DNA of 64,000 bases from Rhyzopertha dominica (taxonomy: Eukaryota > Arthropoda > Insecta > Coleoptera > Bostrichidae). The position numbers and the translations under genes are program-made. Shown here one piece after another: positions 33,716 through 46,249 of the stretch (its first letter is position 1; every line of letters starts with the position of its first letter). The notes under the pieces were generated by a model that ran no database searches, had not been told where the DNA came from, and saw only the letters and a program-made list of their open reading frames with translations. The stretch lies in NCBI GenBank assembly GCA_025024175.1, contig QCXZ01000064.1, positions 58,177,325 through 58,241,324 on the forward strand. The letters run 5' to 3'.

Positions 33716-34039
33716 TCCACCTGCATTGTATCGAAAAATTTTGCATTTATTTCTGTTTATTTGTAACGTGATGTCAAATACATCCTTAGCGGGAATCTAA
33801 GGAACATCAAAATATATTCTCTGGTACGTTTTTATCCAAATTTTTCCTCAAAGCAATAGCGTAAGGGGTTTTCTATTTTCAGTTTTCATTGCAGTGTATC
33901 GAATNTGTGTTATTCCTTCAGTTTTCCAAGTNTCGCCTTTTATTGTTATTTAGAGATCTAATTTTTGAACAATTCACTATTAATATTAATTTCTTTGTAA
34001 CGTTCTCAATTGTTGTTTCGAGCAAAGTTATTATCTCGA
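33716..34039. other. Spacer with direct-repeat word
   Basis: Contains GTTTATTTGTAACGTGATGTC at about 33756-33776, repeated at about 35020-35040 on the far side of the LINE. N positions at 33905 and 33932. Confidence 0.4.
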
Positions 34040-34935
34040 TCAGTGGAAGCTTCCGGATGAACTTAAATGATGATGATGAAATTAAATCTGTATTCGATTT
34101 GACACCAATCAGGGACTTACTTATGTTGTCTAAAGGATGTGAAAAGTCTCTTCATAAGCAAATATTTTATGTTTGTGGCTTAAATTATACCTGAAAACCA
34201 GTCAGGTTTTCGTACTTATCACAGGGCAACAACTGCGATGACCAATTTAGTGAACGAGTGCATTGGATCCTTCGATGCGGGCAAGGCAACTCTTTTGGTT
34301 TCATTGGATTTTTCAAATGCTGTTGATACATTAGCTCATGCGTTACTATTTTGTTTTTAGTTTACACCGCTGATTTACTCCCGAAGAAGCCCAAAATTTC
34401 AACTTGCGGGATATATGCTGATGATACGTACCTTTTACACCATTTCAACACACAGAACATAAAGAGAGCATGCTTAGAAACAAATGAGGACCTAGGCAAC
34501 ATTAGTAAATAATATTAACTTAAAATTGAACAGCAATAGGCGTTCTGCAGTATATTTCGCGTCAAAATCGCCACAAAAATGTTTTATGAAGGATGATATT
34601 AAAGTACATGGGGACCATAATCAACTGCCTGTTTAAGTATAGATAATGACCTTCGTTTTAAAAATCACGTGTGTTCTGTTATTAAAAAATGTTATGTTGC
34701 TTTAAAGCTCTTGTACTCTAATCATCTTATTGTCAACTTTAAACTTAAAAAAATCTCTGGTAATCCCTCACATACTTTATTGTTTTATGTTGTCTTGATG
34801 CCGTTAATAAATACAGGCTTCAGAAGGTGCAGAATAACTGCTGCAGATTCATATTTGAACTAAAGGAGTATGCTATATCAGTAAGTGCATACAGCAACTT
34901 AAATGGTTAGAAATTAATCAACTTTTTCATTGCTA
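34040..34935 (+). pseudogene. LINE reverse transcriptase fragment
   Basis: Plus-strand blocks spread over frames: PENQSGFRTYHRATTAM (about 34193), TLLVSLDFSNAVDTLAHALL (about 34290-34350), GIYADDTYLLHHF catalytic box (about 34410-34450), SLDNDLRFKNHV (about 34640), then VIKKCYVALKLLYSN (34675-34720) and QNNCCRFIFELKEY (34830-34870). The N-terminal part lacks endonuclease. The VPQGS region is deleted between 34350 and 34365. Stops and indels throughout. The catalytic YADD is intact but out of context. Confidence 0.75.
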
Positions 34936-36021
34936 TTAAGTGACCTTTAGATAATTAAACATAGATTCTAAAATTTCTATTTCCAACCTACATCTTATCG
35001 GTAGATGGGTTTATTTGCGTTTATTTGTAACGTGATGTCGTCAAATGCGTCCCCTATCAAAAAACTTAGGAATTTAAAATTACTTTTGATGAATTTCTAT
35101 AGTAGTTAATCAAATTCTTTTTTCTCATAACGTCCATCTCCTTAATGAATCTCCCTGTACATTGTGTAATTAGCGGAACCACCTAGAAGTAATGTTTTTA
35201 TCTTTTATGATATTCTTGTAAGAATATTACAAATCACTTTACTATGGTTTTATTTTAAATGATTTCGGCGTGTTTTCTTAATTCATACGATGCCGAATTT
35301 TCCATGGCCAGGCTTGTCAATTGCGTTGTATTATACCACTGTACCAGCTTCTCCCTTACGTTCATCAAACATGTAACTGTTATGGAAAATTCCAATTTCT
35401 GTCAGCTGCCATCCGCACATGATTCCGCCATTCAGCTTTGCGGAGCATTAATGCAGAAGTTTGAAATTTTATGAACCGCATAAACTCGGCGAACGTATAC
35501 GTTTTGTTAGTAAATGAATGTTCGCCTTTTAATTGCTAATTTGGTAAAACACGAGGTATGCAACATATATTCCGGTTGTAAAACAAGCGCTAAAATAAAA
35601 AAGGCAATTCTCCGCAACCGAGCGTACTCCCCAATAAAAGAAGGCATAGGATCCAACTGGTGTTTTTAATTAAATATTTACAGAGACGCTTCCACATCCC
35701 ACACTTCGCTTTACAAATTCATGCCCCCTCGCTAAATTCAAAGACGACACGAGGCGAGTAACATAATCCACGGTATACATTTCGCCAGTATCATTCGCAG
35801 TTCATCTTCAAGTGTTTTTTTTTGCCAGCGTTTCTAAATAACGGCGCAGCCACCGTCCTCAAAAGCGCGAGGCTCGGCAAAACAAATTGGAAACGAACGT
35901 TGCGGGTATTACCTGGGCGCAATGTGCTCTGGGCTGTTAATTAAATAGTACGTTTTGCATAGAAATAGACATTTCACTATGACACAAACTCGACGTAGAG
36001 ATTTAAAAGTATAAACGAAGT
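34936..36021. other. No gene recognised
   Basis: AT-rich to 35250, then a moderately GC-rich segment (35270-35470 and 35580-35940) with no supported gene. Contains the second GTTTATTTGTAACGTGATGTC word. Confidence 0.4.
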
Positions 36022-36310
36022 TTAATAATAATAATAAACGACTTTATTAGGCACTGTAGGTTAAATACAATCAAAACTATTATTTTGAACGTAATAGAAA
36101 GAAAAGAAAAATGTAAAATATCTGTATTAACCTACCCAATTATACGAACCAAAAAGAATTTTTAGTTTGAGTGACAAAAAGGTACTCCTTTACTTTATAG
36201 TTAAACTATTATACAGTTCGAACTGACGCGGTAAGGCATTGTACAATTGGATATTTGCCATGTATTTATATTTTATTAAATTGCATATTAATAGATAGCA
36301 TCTAATCCAC
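36022..36310 (-). pseudogene. LINE 3' end fragment with (AAT)n tail
   Basis: A short AAT run at 36026-36040 marks the tail. On the minus strand the adjacent sequence reads as the typical extreme C-terminus of a LINE ORF (YNALPRQFELYNSLTIK) followed by an FLSLKLKILF-like stretch and an AATAAA (about 36044-36049, minus). The rest of the LINE is absent, so this is a heavily 5'-truncated insertion. Confidence 0.6.
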
Positions 36311-36384
36311 AAAAAAGCTGTGACAGCTTATAAATTCGAAAAAATGGATTGCAAGATGTATTTTTAATATTAAAAATGTGAATA

Positions 36385-37320
36385 TTTAAAGGGACCGCCA
36401 AAACGCGAACATATTGGCTGTGACGTCAGGTGTCTTGTAAATGGCCGCTTGTTTACATCTGGGGTCAGCGTGTCACGCGTCAACCTCAGCCCGTCAATTT
36501 ATCAGTTTGTTGTTTGCGTTTATTCTGTGACAAACGAATTAAAATACACCAAGAAAAAGTGAAATACTTATGACTTACGACTTCTGAAGGCATGCTCATT
36601 GTTATGGAATTTGTGTACAGCGGAACGTGAAAGCAACAGCATAAATGAACTTTTTATCAAACTAACGTAGCATTGATAGTTTGATCACAGTGGGTTGTTG
36701 GAAATATATTATTTGTAAAGATAAAAATGTAAGAATCAAAAATGTAACCTAAACTTGACATTTATTTTAGAGGTCAGAATAAATATAGATTGCAATTTAT
36801 TTTCGGGGCTCTTGCGACTCATTTCCGGTCTGGCTAACAGTCGAATATATGGGGAACAACGTCGTTCTTTATTATAACATTTCGCTTTATCCACTCAAAA
36901 CGCATATAATTTTTCATATCCTCTTCAAGCTACAACAAAATGGAAACTGAATGGTAAACACTTATAACCCCAACGACTCAATATGTCATCATATTTTACT
37001 ACTTTTGCCAAGGATCTAGCGTGAGATAGATAATATATGATAGCTGCAATATGTGAACAGCATCCGACAATGCGGTTACCATTAGCACAATTACAACAAT
37101 ATCGACTAATTCCAGAGTTGTCATTCTTATTTGGTTGATAGTCAACAAAACAACGATATGTTTTTGAATTAATGCTCACATGATCTGTCTCACGCTCGAT
37201 ACTTCGCAAAAATAGTAAAACCTGCTGAAATATTGAGTCGTCTGTTTATTGATCAAAAGGTAATGTTGTAGTGAATGAAGACAGCGACGAAGATTGACGT
37301 TACTCAGAGTAGTCTTCAAT
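36385..37320 (-). pseudogene. SWIM-zinc-finger transposon protein, C-terminal fragment
   Basis: 36925-37209 (minus) encodes a SWIM-type zinc finger: YCCNCANGNRIVGCCSHIAA, followed by IIYYLSHAR, fitting CxC...CxH ligands. Such fingers occur C-terminal to MULE/Kolobok-type DDE transposases and in host ubiquitin or chromatin factors. Followed toward lower coordinates is noncoding sequence ending in GACCGCCAAAACGCGAACAT (36392-36411) and a TGACGTCA palindrome (36421-36428), which looks like a transposon terminus. Upstream sequence toward 37320 has no catalytic domain, so the copy is truncated. The transposon class is uncertain. Confidence 0.6.
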
Positions 37321-38610
37321 GTATTTCATTTGAAATCATTACACTTGCCAATGTCAATAATTTATAACAATTTTGTTCAACAATATCAGTATTACAATAT
37401 ATCTTTTATAATAGCACTTTTTGTTTTTATGATACTAAAACTGAAAAAGAAATTTCCAATAGTATGAAAAAACAAGATTTATTTATTGTCTCTAAATATT
37501 TTTCATACTCTTAACTATTTTAAGTAAGGTATGTCTTAATTTTCTGTTTCTTATCTAGCAAAGATGTATTTTTGGGAAAAAATAATTTTTAGATATTTAA
37601 TTACCATGAAAAATATAAGCGCAAGATTACAAAATAATACTTTTTAATTTTTTTCGTATTGTTCCACCACTTTAAAAAAATCTAGAAAATTCCTGAGTAT
37701 AGAGGAGTATAAAAAACATTTTTTGACAAAATTTGGTGAGTGACACATTTCAAAAAGGTTTTCGAACAAAAGATTTACATTTTATTTCTCTCGCTAAAAG
37801 TCGGCTGTTAATATAGAAATCATAAAAAAAATATTTTTTCATGCCTTTTACTCATAAGAATTCATAAAAAAATAGTCATTCACTAAATTTTAATATTACG
37901 AATACAAAAATTATAAAACCGAAAAGTAGGTTGTTTTGAATAACTTGAAAACTGTTTGATATCAAGAACTGAAAATTTGACTGTATAATTTTTATTTAGC
38001 ACCATAACGATCCCCCAAATCGCAACAAAAAAAGCCACGGGGGCAGATTTCCCGTATATGTATATCCGGCTATACCCTTTAACATGCCACGTTTAAGTTG
38101 GCTAAGTGTCAATTTTGACAAGACCCATGACGAGGTGGAGTTTGTTTGATGTATTTTTATTGATACCAACTCTGCAAGTTGCGTTTCGAAATAGCTGTAT
38201 TAATAAACGCAAATTGCATGTCGTAATGGCTTCATTATGAACGCGAAATAGAAAAACATACTTTTCTCGTTAGATTTACATGTATTACGATCCTATAAGT
38301 TATTGTCGTCTCCTCCTGAAGCACAAGTGCATAATGAGCGCCGAAATGTAGTGTTTTAACAGCAGAAGCGTCGTACAGATATTTGCATGAATAACTCCCC
38401 ATTTTATGAACTTCACGTACACTTGTATATTTGAAAATGTGACCAAGTGAATTTTTCACACACACTGAAATTTTAGTAAGCAGGGCGAGAACAGCTTCTC
38501 AGCAATGTTTCCGTGCGCCAAGCGAGGTGCCAAGTCATGAATTTGCTAGATGTTTACACCCCATATGTGTGCTCTACTCCGGAATATGACTGCAATGCAT
38601 CATCTGGTAT
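37321..38610. other. No gene recognised
   Basis: AT-rich, homopolymer-rich sequence without supported features. Confidence 0.4.
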
Positions 38611-38635
38611 CCATTATTTATTATTTTCGTTTCAG

Positions 38636-38698
38636 GAACAACGTGCACCGGCGGCCTGCCCCTAGCCCAGAGGTTGCGCGCTTAGGCCATCTGTCGTA
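38636..38698 (+). CDS. Possible terminal host exon (weak)
   Basis: A pyrimidine-rich tract ending TTTCAG (38635) precedes a GC-rich 60-bp patch in otherwise AT-rich DNA. One frame reads NNVHRRPAPSPEVARLGHLS and stops. The abrupt GC jump and acceptor-like site are the only evidence; no protein family is recognised and no upstream exon is seen. Confidence 0.2.
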
Positions 38699-38699
38699 G

Positions 38700-40544
38700 A
38701 AATCGATGACTGACAATAACTTCTATCCAGTCCACCCCTAATGATTATATCGTACTGGAATCATAGAAAGCATGTGAAGAGATCAAAGCTTGAGTTTAAA
38801 CAGGAAGATTTATCTTGCTGGAGTTTATTAAGAAGCAGGTAATTGATGATTAATTTTTAATATATTTAAGCTTAGATGGATGTAGATGTTTTCCAGCGTT
38901 AGTACAGACCATAATATATATGGAATGATGCTAATAATGTTGTACGTTTTTGTGCATACAAACATGCAAAGTTTCAATGGGGTTGCATCAATTTTTTTAA
39001 ACTAACATTTCATTAAAAATACTTATAAGATATAGGTACTTGAAGTGTTTATTCCATAAATAATCTTCGTAGATTTTCTGCAAAGTGACTTAAATCATCT
39101 TCTGGGAAATAAAGACCCAAATTATTTGTATGTTTTCTATGTACACTGATCCATTATTGATGAACTCCGTTAAGTAGGCGCATTCAGTTGCATCGTTCTC
39201 GCGTTTAACAAAAAAAGGGTTGATACATTTTATTTGGGAGAATAAAGATCCGTGATCCACATAATGTATAATGATATGATACGAAGTACCAAAGGAACAT
39301 AAATTTCACCTTAAAGTTCTACTAATAGGAGTACGATTTCTGATTCAGAATTAACACATATCAAAGACTAATGCATTAACCGATGCGCTTTTAGTATAGT
39401 TTCAACTTCTCACACCAGAAGCTTTAAAAATTTAAGCTGGGAGTTCATATGTATAGGTGCTAAAGATACAAATGTAGTAATTTTTACACCCCAGGGAAAG
39501 CGACTCGATGGATAACTAACATTAGTAAAACTCAGAATGACAAATGCCTCAGCAATATGCGTCAAGCAAACCTTCTTAGATCGCCAGTGCATTGCTCTCA
39601 AAAATTAACCGACTATTTAATATTTTAACCAAATTAAACTTCATTTAAATAAACTGAAATATATTTAATTGCATTTTTAACACCACATCGGGTCTTAATT
39701 CGTGCTGATAATGCTTTTACTGGATTCCTATAATTTATATTAAATAAATTGACTTTCATAAACGTGAGTTATCTCCGAATATATGACAGATTCTGATGTG
39801 ATTCCATATGATAGTAATCTTTATAGGAAAAGGTAGAAGAGCTGAACTAAGCAGAAATCGTGTTATGATTCATCCTGATTAAGATAGTCTTTTAAAGCTA
39901 TATCCGCCCTTAGACAACGATTTGTAACAACAAGAATGTTGTAGTTACAGCTTCAAAACGCACATGGCATCGATTAAGCTTGGAAACCATTTGACAACGA
40001 CTTATTAGAGAAGGTCATTTGCAAGGGTCAAATATGAGTNCTGGATGAAAATTNTGAAATACACTTGCCTATAAATTTTACTGTATTTACAATTTTGTAA
40101 ATAAGACAATTTTAAGTGTACACATGTAATTAAACAGCCAAATGTATAGAAAACTGGAAGGGCCCAAAGTTGGCAACCCCCCCCCCCCCCTTGTCTTCCT
40201 GACATACATAGTCGTATTAGAATTTAAGCGTTAGTATAAGTAGAAACCACTGTGTTCAGCTAATCATAAAAGATATCGCATCGAGAGTCTACAAGCCCAT
40301 ACGTCTTGCACATGAAATAAAGAGAAGACTTCAAAAGTAAGTTTGACCTGGCAACGTCTAGGTAAAAAGTAGGCACCTTGCGCGCTGACAATCTAGGTGT
40401 AAAAAAATTCAACTGACTATAAGAAGCAAGGAGCAATCAACTTTAACGTGAAGGAGGTTAAAAAGGAAGGTCATATAAAATGGTTGTTATTGTTCTGTAA
40501 TAATATTTTAGATACATGTACTCTTCCAAGTTTGTTTCAGAAAA
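38700..40544. other. No gene recognised
   Basis: AT-rich, with a C homopolymer at 40180-40190 and N at 40040 and 40054. No supported feature. Confidence 0.4.
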
Positions 40545-41625
40545 CAAAGGTGATTGCTGTATAAAGCCTGGGAAACCAGTTAACGACCCGCTGCGCTCCT
40601 GAGTGTCTGCTAAAAGTTACTAGAGAAATTACTCTAGCAGAGAATAGGACCTATCATTGAAGACTCACTCCCGAAGGAACAAGTGGGTTTTAGGAAGAAC
40701 AGAAGTTGCTGTGACCAAGTCTTGGCTCTAACAACATATGCTGAAGCTGGTTTCCAGACATAGACATACTTTGAAATGTGGAAAGACTGTGAAGTTTATC
40801 GAACGATGCTGTCCCAACGTCAATTCAGAGTGTTTCTAGGAGAGCAAATTCAGGATTTTGATTATTGATCTTCCACAAGGATCGGTTCTGTCGCCTATTT
40901 TTTTTCAACCTTTATATAAGGGACCTTCCAGCAACTCAATCGAAAAAATTTGTGTATGTAGACGACATGGCTCTTTTTACTTGGACAAAACCTTCCAAAA
41001 GACATGGAGATTATGAATTGCTAGTTCAAAGTTTGACAACTTCAAATTATGCCAAATAACATAATTCTCAAACATAACTTCTCGTCAAACTGCCTTGGAG
41101 TGACTCTAGATACGTCTCTAAGCTACAAGAAACATCTAGAAAACATGAGTAAAAAAAATTACAGACGCGAAATAATATCCTGCATAAGCCTGCTGGTACA
41201 AGTTGGTGTGCAGATGCAAGTGTACTCCGCACTTCTGCAACTGCCTTGCTTTGTAGCACTGCTGAGTACTGCTGTCCTGTCTGGAAAAATAGATATCATA
41301 CAGGAAAAATTGACACTCAACTAAATACTGCAATGCTACTAATAACGGGAACAATTAAGTCAACTCCATTACCTTGGCTTCTGATTCTTTCAAACATTGC
41401 TCCTCCGGAAATTCGCAGACAGTTTGCTGCATATAAAGCTTGGCAAAAATATCAATCAGCTCCTAACGAGTTTCTGGTTTCCCCAGTTCTGCAAGAACTA
41501 CCTACAACTCGGCTAACTTCCAGAAAACCTCCGTGGACAGAAGATTTCCTTCGTGCTCCTTAAGCCATTGAAGATGGATGGTGTTCTGTTTGGCAAACCG
41601 CATATGTAAGAATACTGAAAAAAAA
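40545..41625 (+). pseudogene. LINE reverse transcriptase fragment
   Basis: Plus-strand blocks over shifting frames: VIAV-KPGKPVNDP (about 40550-40590), EQVGFRKNRSCCDQVLAL (about 40678-40730), LPQGSVLSPIFF (about 40870-40905), FVYVDDMALF (YADD-type box as YVDD, about 40950-40980). Then follow LGVTLDTSLSYKKHLENMSK (41095-41154) and STAEYCCPVWKN (41250-41290). A C-terminal open stretch 41246-41563 carries TGTIKSTPLPWL, LSNIAPPEIRRQ and RLTSRKPPW. The NIAPP-RR and TGTIKSTPLPWL signature marks a different LINE family from the others here. Stops are scattered; endonuclease absent. Confidence 0.75.
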
Positions 41626-44515
41626 ATTCTACGGTTTGATTTGATTTGAATTAGGGAAGTTAGAATCTATTTCCGGTATATGCGGAGGTTGTGCTTGCTT
41701 ACCATTATGTTGGTTGACAAGAGCGTATACGAAAACACACTGCAAGAATTTAGAATTATACTACGAACGTTTTCCGTAATACTCTCTCCATATTTGCATT
41801 TTTTATATACAGTTTACTTATACCTCGTACGACCATACACCTTAGCTTTAGAAACACAAACTTTCCTTGAACCCATAGCTACTTACGTGTTTCCAAAGCT
41901 ATAGATGATTTATGTCTCTTTCAGATATGCCAGCCACGTTTCCGTTTTATTTGATGGAAGTCGGATTCGATTTTCAGCACAGTGTCGGAAATGATATCCC
42001 CGTACGAAATTTGAATGGGGTGGTTGCATATGCATTTACGATTAAATTCCAATACAAGGTAATTCACATTCCCGAGACGTGCAAGGATTTGTTGGGGAGT
42101 CTTTTCTTTCGGAACAATTCCGTGTTTCCGACGCTCACCTTGCCGCTCAGATTTCTTGACGCGATACGTGACGGTGTTACGGCTTGATAATAACCTTAGC
42201 TGCAAACAAATAATAGAAGCTGCAATTAAATGTCTAGCCTAAAAGCAATGCATTCTTGAAGTAAGCTTTTGCTTTCTGAGAATTTTATTTACTCTTAACT
42301 TTTTACAAACAGAGCTTCTTTGTTAATTGACTTGGCTCTAAATCCAATTGACATTTAATCATATGCATATCAAAACAACAATTATTAAAATTATATTGAA
42401 GTATTGTGACCCCTAATGGTCTTGTACATTTTTCTTAACACACCTTGTAAAAGAAATACATGCATCGATAAAAATAAATCTGTTTGCCAAGCACGCCGCT
42501 CATTATTGTTACATAAGTGTTTGTTGGCCCCAGTGTTGATGGACTGCATAGTTATACAACACCCGAACCACCTTGAATTCGCACAATTACTCATTTTCGT
42601 CTTCAACTTCGAGGAAGGAGGTTCGGTACCTGATACGCATAGCAATTCGTTGATATCTGGGAGAAGACATCAAGCGTAAGTCTTTTTGCTAGTCTATTCT
42701 AATATATTATTCCATAATTTCTTACTTAAACTTAATTCGACTGAATTCAACCGAACGCGGACATCCATGGTCCAGGCTACCATTTCCATTGACCAATGAA
42801 GATCATTATAGATTAAATCAAGTCAGATATTACAAACTTTGTTGTCATAGACCACTGCAATATCAGATTCAATATTCATTAAACGCAAACAAGTTAAGAG
42901 GTGTACAAAATCAATTCGTGTCCCGAGCAGTACGATTCTCGAGAAGGATCCGTGAGGTTCGATCATTCCCGAAGTTAACGAACACACCCATCATTTCCCA
43001 GTTAAACCGGGACATCTACAGATCGTGACCACGTTGACCTGGCGCAATTGCATACTGCGGGTGCTTTGTTAGCTGCAGTGGCATGATTGTTGGATATCCC
43101 GCTTCCCATATTTCCCCGCCGTTCGTAATTAGGGGATGGTTTGAAAACTGCAGCCAGTTCGTCCCGGGGATTTTGCTTCTCCACTTTAGAATCTGTTGCC
43201 CTCCTTTTTTTGATCGCATCACTTATTAGTTCCCAATATTAACTTGTTCACTAATTAATCAAAACTTGAAGTCCCTTTATCGCGATGGACTCTCATTGGC
43301 GCCTTGGTGTATCACTAGCACTGTCTACCAATGGCACGTTATCCGCACTCTGTTGTGACAGGGGTGGCTCTGCAAGGCTAACCGATAACTTCTAGAACAC
43401 AAAGATGTTTAGAATCATTTATGTGTTTTAGACTGCTAACCGTCAATTTAAATTTTTAATTCGTCACTGTAATGTTGTTATGGACAACGAGCAGGGAGGA
43501 CAAGGTGAAGTTTTTGTAAAGCGAATGTAATTGCAGAAGCTTTCTCCTTTTCAGCCTACAGGTGTGCGATCCAGCGTTGTCCTAAAGTTGATATCTGTAA
43601 ATATTTGGATCACCGCCGTCCTCTGTTAAAATAACGAATGAATTTTTGTTATTGAGCCAATGAAGTAAATTTTACATGTAGGTTAATTCAAACATTTGTA
43701 TCTCTGTCACCATCGATTATTATTCAATTAGGAGAATTAATTATTGAAGTTAATAACTAAACACATAAACATAAAATTGGTAATATTATTTCGTCTGATG
43801 AGTACTGACAAATGTTATTATAGAAATTTGCCTTGTGTTTGGTTCATTGATTCTGTGATGCTGTATGCATATATATTTCTTTTTTCAAGCAATTCAAGTA
43901 ACTTGTCTGCAACTTACTGTGATAGGTGTATATTTGTATATGTACCTTCACCATCAATCATTCTTGTGTAGGTGTGTTGCTACATTTCTATCGGTTGGGA
44001 AAACGTAAAAATTTTAGAAATTGAAAGTAATTATAACAAAAGGTTGATTTTGGAAATGTTTCAAATACAAAAGACTAAAAATTCTATAAATAAAAAATCA
44101 GACACGCAACAACTTAGTAATATATATACATATTTGCTATCACTAACTTAACATATTTAGTATATTCAAAATTGCAGTCTGTTTGTTTCTGATATATATA
44201 AATTAAAGAATAGATCATTAAATTATAAATTTAAAAAATAATAAAAAAATATATAATAAAAAATAGTTATTTATATAATGTATTAGTTGGTAATATTGTT
44301 TTGTAGTCTTGAAATTGTTTTAAATTTGAATTTGACAGAATTTGAATTTCAAAAATATGTTACATTTTTCGTTCCTTTTTTCGTTGAATACCAGGATTAT
44401 ATAAACATAGAACATAATATCATAGAAATTGCATAATCTCAAATTTCCTGTAAGTACATAATTGTTGATTAGTAATTTAAGAATATTTTGTATATAAAAA
44501 TTGTAAACTGCTTGT
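41626..44515. other. No gene recognised
   Basis: Includes several 60-90-codon frames (41912-42205 on both strands, 42391-42679, 43002-43222) in GC-moderate patches, none with a known motif, and an AT-only low-complexity stretch at 44080-44300. Confidence 0.4.
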
Positions 44516-44565
44516 AGAAGTCCTGACGAAGACTTGAATATAGTCGAAAGTTTGACGTTGGAAAA
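44516..44565 (+). ncRNA. Hammerhead-like motif (Penelope-type 3' sequence)
   Basis: CTGACGA (44523-44529), a short GACT/AGTC stem II (44531-44534 with 44542-44545), then GAAA (44546-44549) and GTTTGACGTT. This is the conserved core order of a hammerhead ribozyme, as embedded in Penelope-like retroelements. Flanking helices I and III are weak, so it may be a decayed or inactive copy. Confidence 0.4.
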
Positions 44566-46249
44566 TAGAGTATTCTTTAAACTAAGCTAAGGTCGAATAA
44601 ACCCTAAAATAAATATAATTATTGATAACTACGACTGCTACTTCCTTTAATATATATATTTCTTATTGGATTCCTCTTTTGTTGGGTTGTTATAGTTTTA
44701 TTAATCGATAGGTTTTTGGTATTACTTTGAATGTTAATGCAATTTTTGTGGTTTACATACAAGAATCAATTTTAGACTCTTCTGTAGCATATGTATTCCT
44801 ACATATGAGTGAGTTATGTTTATGTATTTTATGAGTCACAATAATAAGACCTTAAAACATGCCACAGATGCTTCCCAGCTTATTAAATGAAACGACAAGG
44901 GCCATTTTCGTCCGCTATCATTAATATTTATCCCACTTTGGTTTTCTACGTCTACGCACAAGCCTCATCGTAGGGTATCGTTTTCTAGCCCCTCTCTCTT
45001 TAGAACGAACTTTGTACTTGATTTATTCAAAAGTTACTCAAAATTTTGGAGTTTTGTGTGCAGTGATGGGTCTGTAGTCATATTTTATACCGTAATAAGC
45101 TTTTAAAATCAACACTTTTGAGCAGCCCTATTATTGAAAATCCAAATCCTACTGACATTTAATAGCAGAGATCTTGTGGGAATTTTTTTTCCCTACGCCC
45201 TTAGGTGGAGAAGTATTGCAAAAACCGATGGTTGCTCTTTAATAAAAAAAGCCTTTCTGTTTGTAGTTGAACCCCGTGGTAGTTATGTAGCTTATTTACA
45301 GTACGTGGCAACCAAATTTTGTTCTACCACATAATATGAGACTTCTACGGCGCAGTCTGTAAAGAGATCCTTCTGTGCGGAATTTCAAAGAAAGAAATAC
45401 GCAAGAAAACGTTACACAGTATTTGTTGCCCTATCATCATAAAGCACTCTCCAGAACGGCACGTAAATGACTGTTTTCCCTTGGTCAATATAAAAAATAG
45501 TGAAAGCAATGGCCTCATGAAGAAAATAGGGGATGGACCGAAATTGCAAGGTTGCCTTTATTCCCGTGTAACCAAATGTAATTTCGTGCATCCTTCGCTC
45601 ATATACCGAAAAAGGTCAATACTTGGACTAATAAAAGCACATGTCCCAGAAAACGAAGGAGCAAATTGTGCGGGTTTATATTCGAAGCCTACTACGTAGT
45701 TGTGTGTCGGACGGCCGCGTTGCCCTGGAGACGGTGGGGATTGAAATGAACTGGAACTCGACTGGGTGCTCCACGTGTACGTTTAAGCGCGGCGAGGGGT
45801 GGCTAAATTCAGGAACTGTATCGTCATCACTCCACCATTACTCTGAATTGAAGATGAAATATTGTTTGAAGGCGTCCGGAATGAGTTGTATTTCCCATTA
45901 CAAGTTTGTTGAGCTGGACAGGTGTTTCGAAGGCACTGCGTCCGTGTGTGCGTTCGGATTTGTATTTTGACAAATGATGATCGATATTTTCATGCCTTTT
46001 TCAGCGTTACATGTAAATTGAGTTAGCCCCTTTTAATTACTCCCTAACCTTCGTAGCATCGTGTATACGAGGTCACTTGTTGCTTACGAACGAGGGATGT
46101 GCAACGTGCAATAAATGCGAAAATGTGAAATGAAATTAGTAAGCAGTTTAGCCTAAATATTCCTTTCAGTTATTACTTACGTGGAACCCATATTTCTCTG
46201 GATTATACAGAAGGATCTTTCAATAACAAAAAAAAACAGTTTTATGTTA
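44566..46249. other. No gene recognised
   Basis: Mostly AT-rich; 45640-45970 is GC-richer and open for 109 codons on plus, with no recognisable domain or compositional bias. Confidence 0.35.

Noticed and set aside
40180..40191. C homopolymers here and at about 16000
   Set aside because: Simple low-complexity runs with no further structure.
45641..45970. 109-codon frame in a GC-richer patch
   Set aside because: No family recognised, no exon boundaries; left as unassigned.
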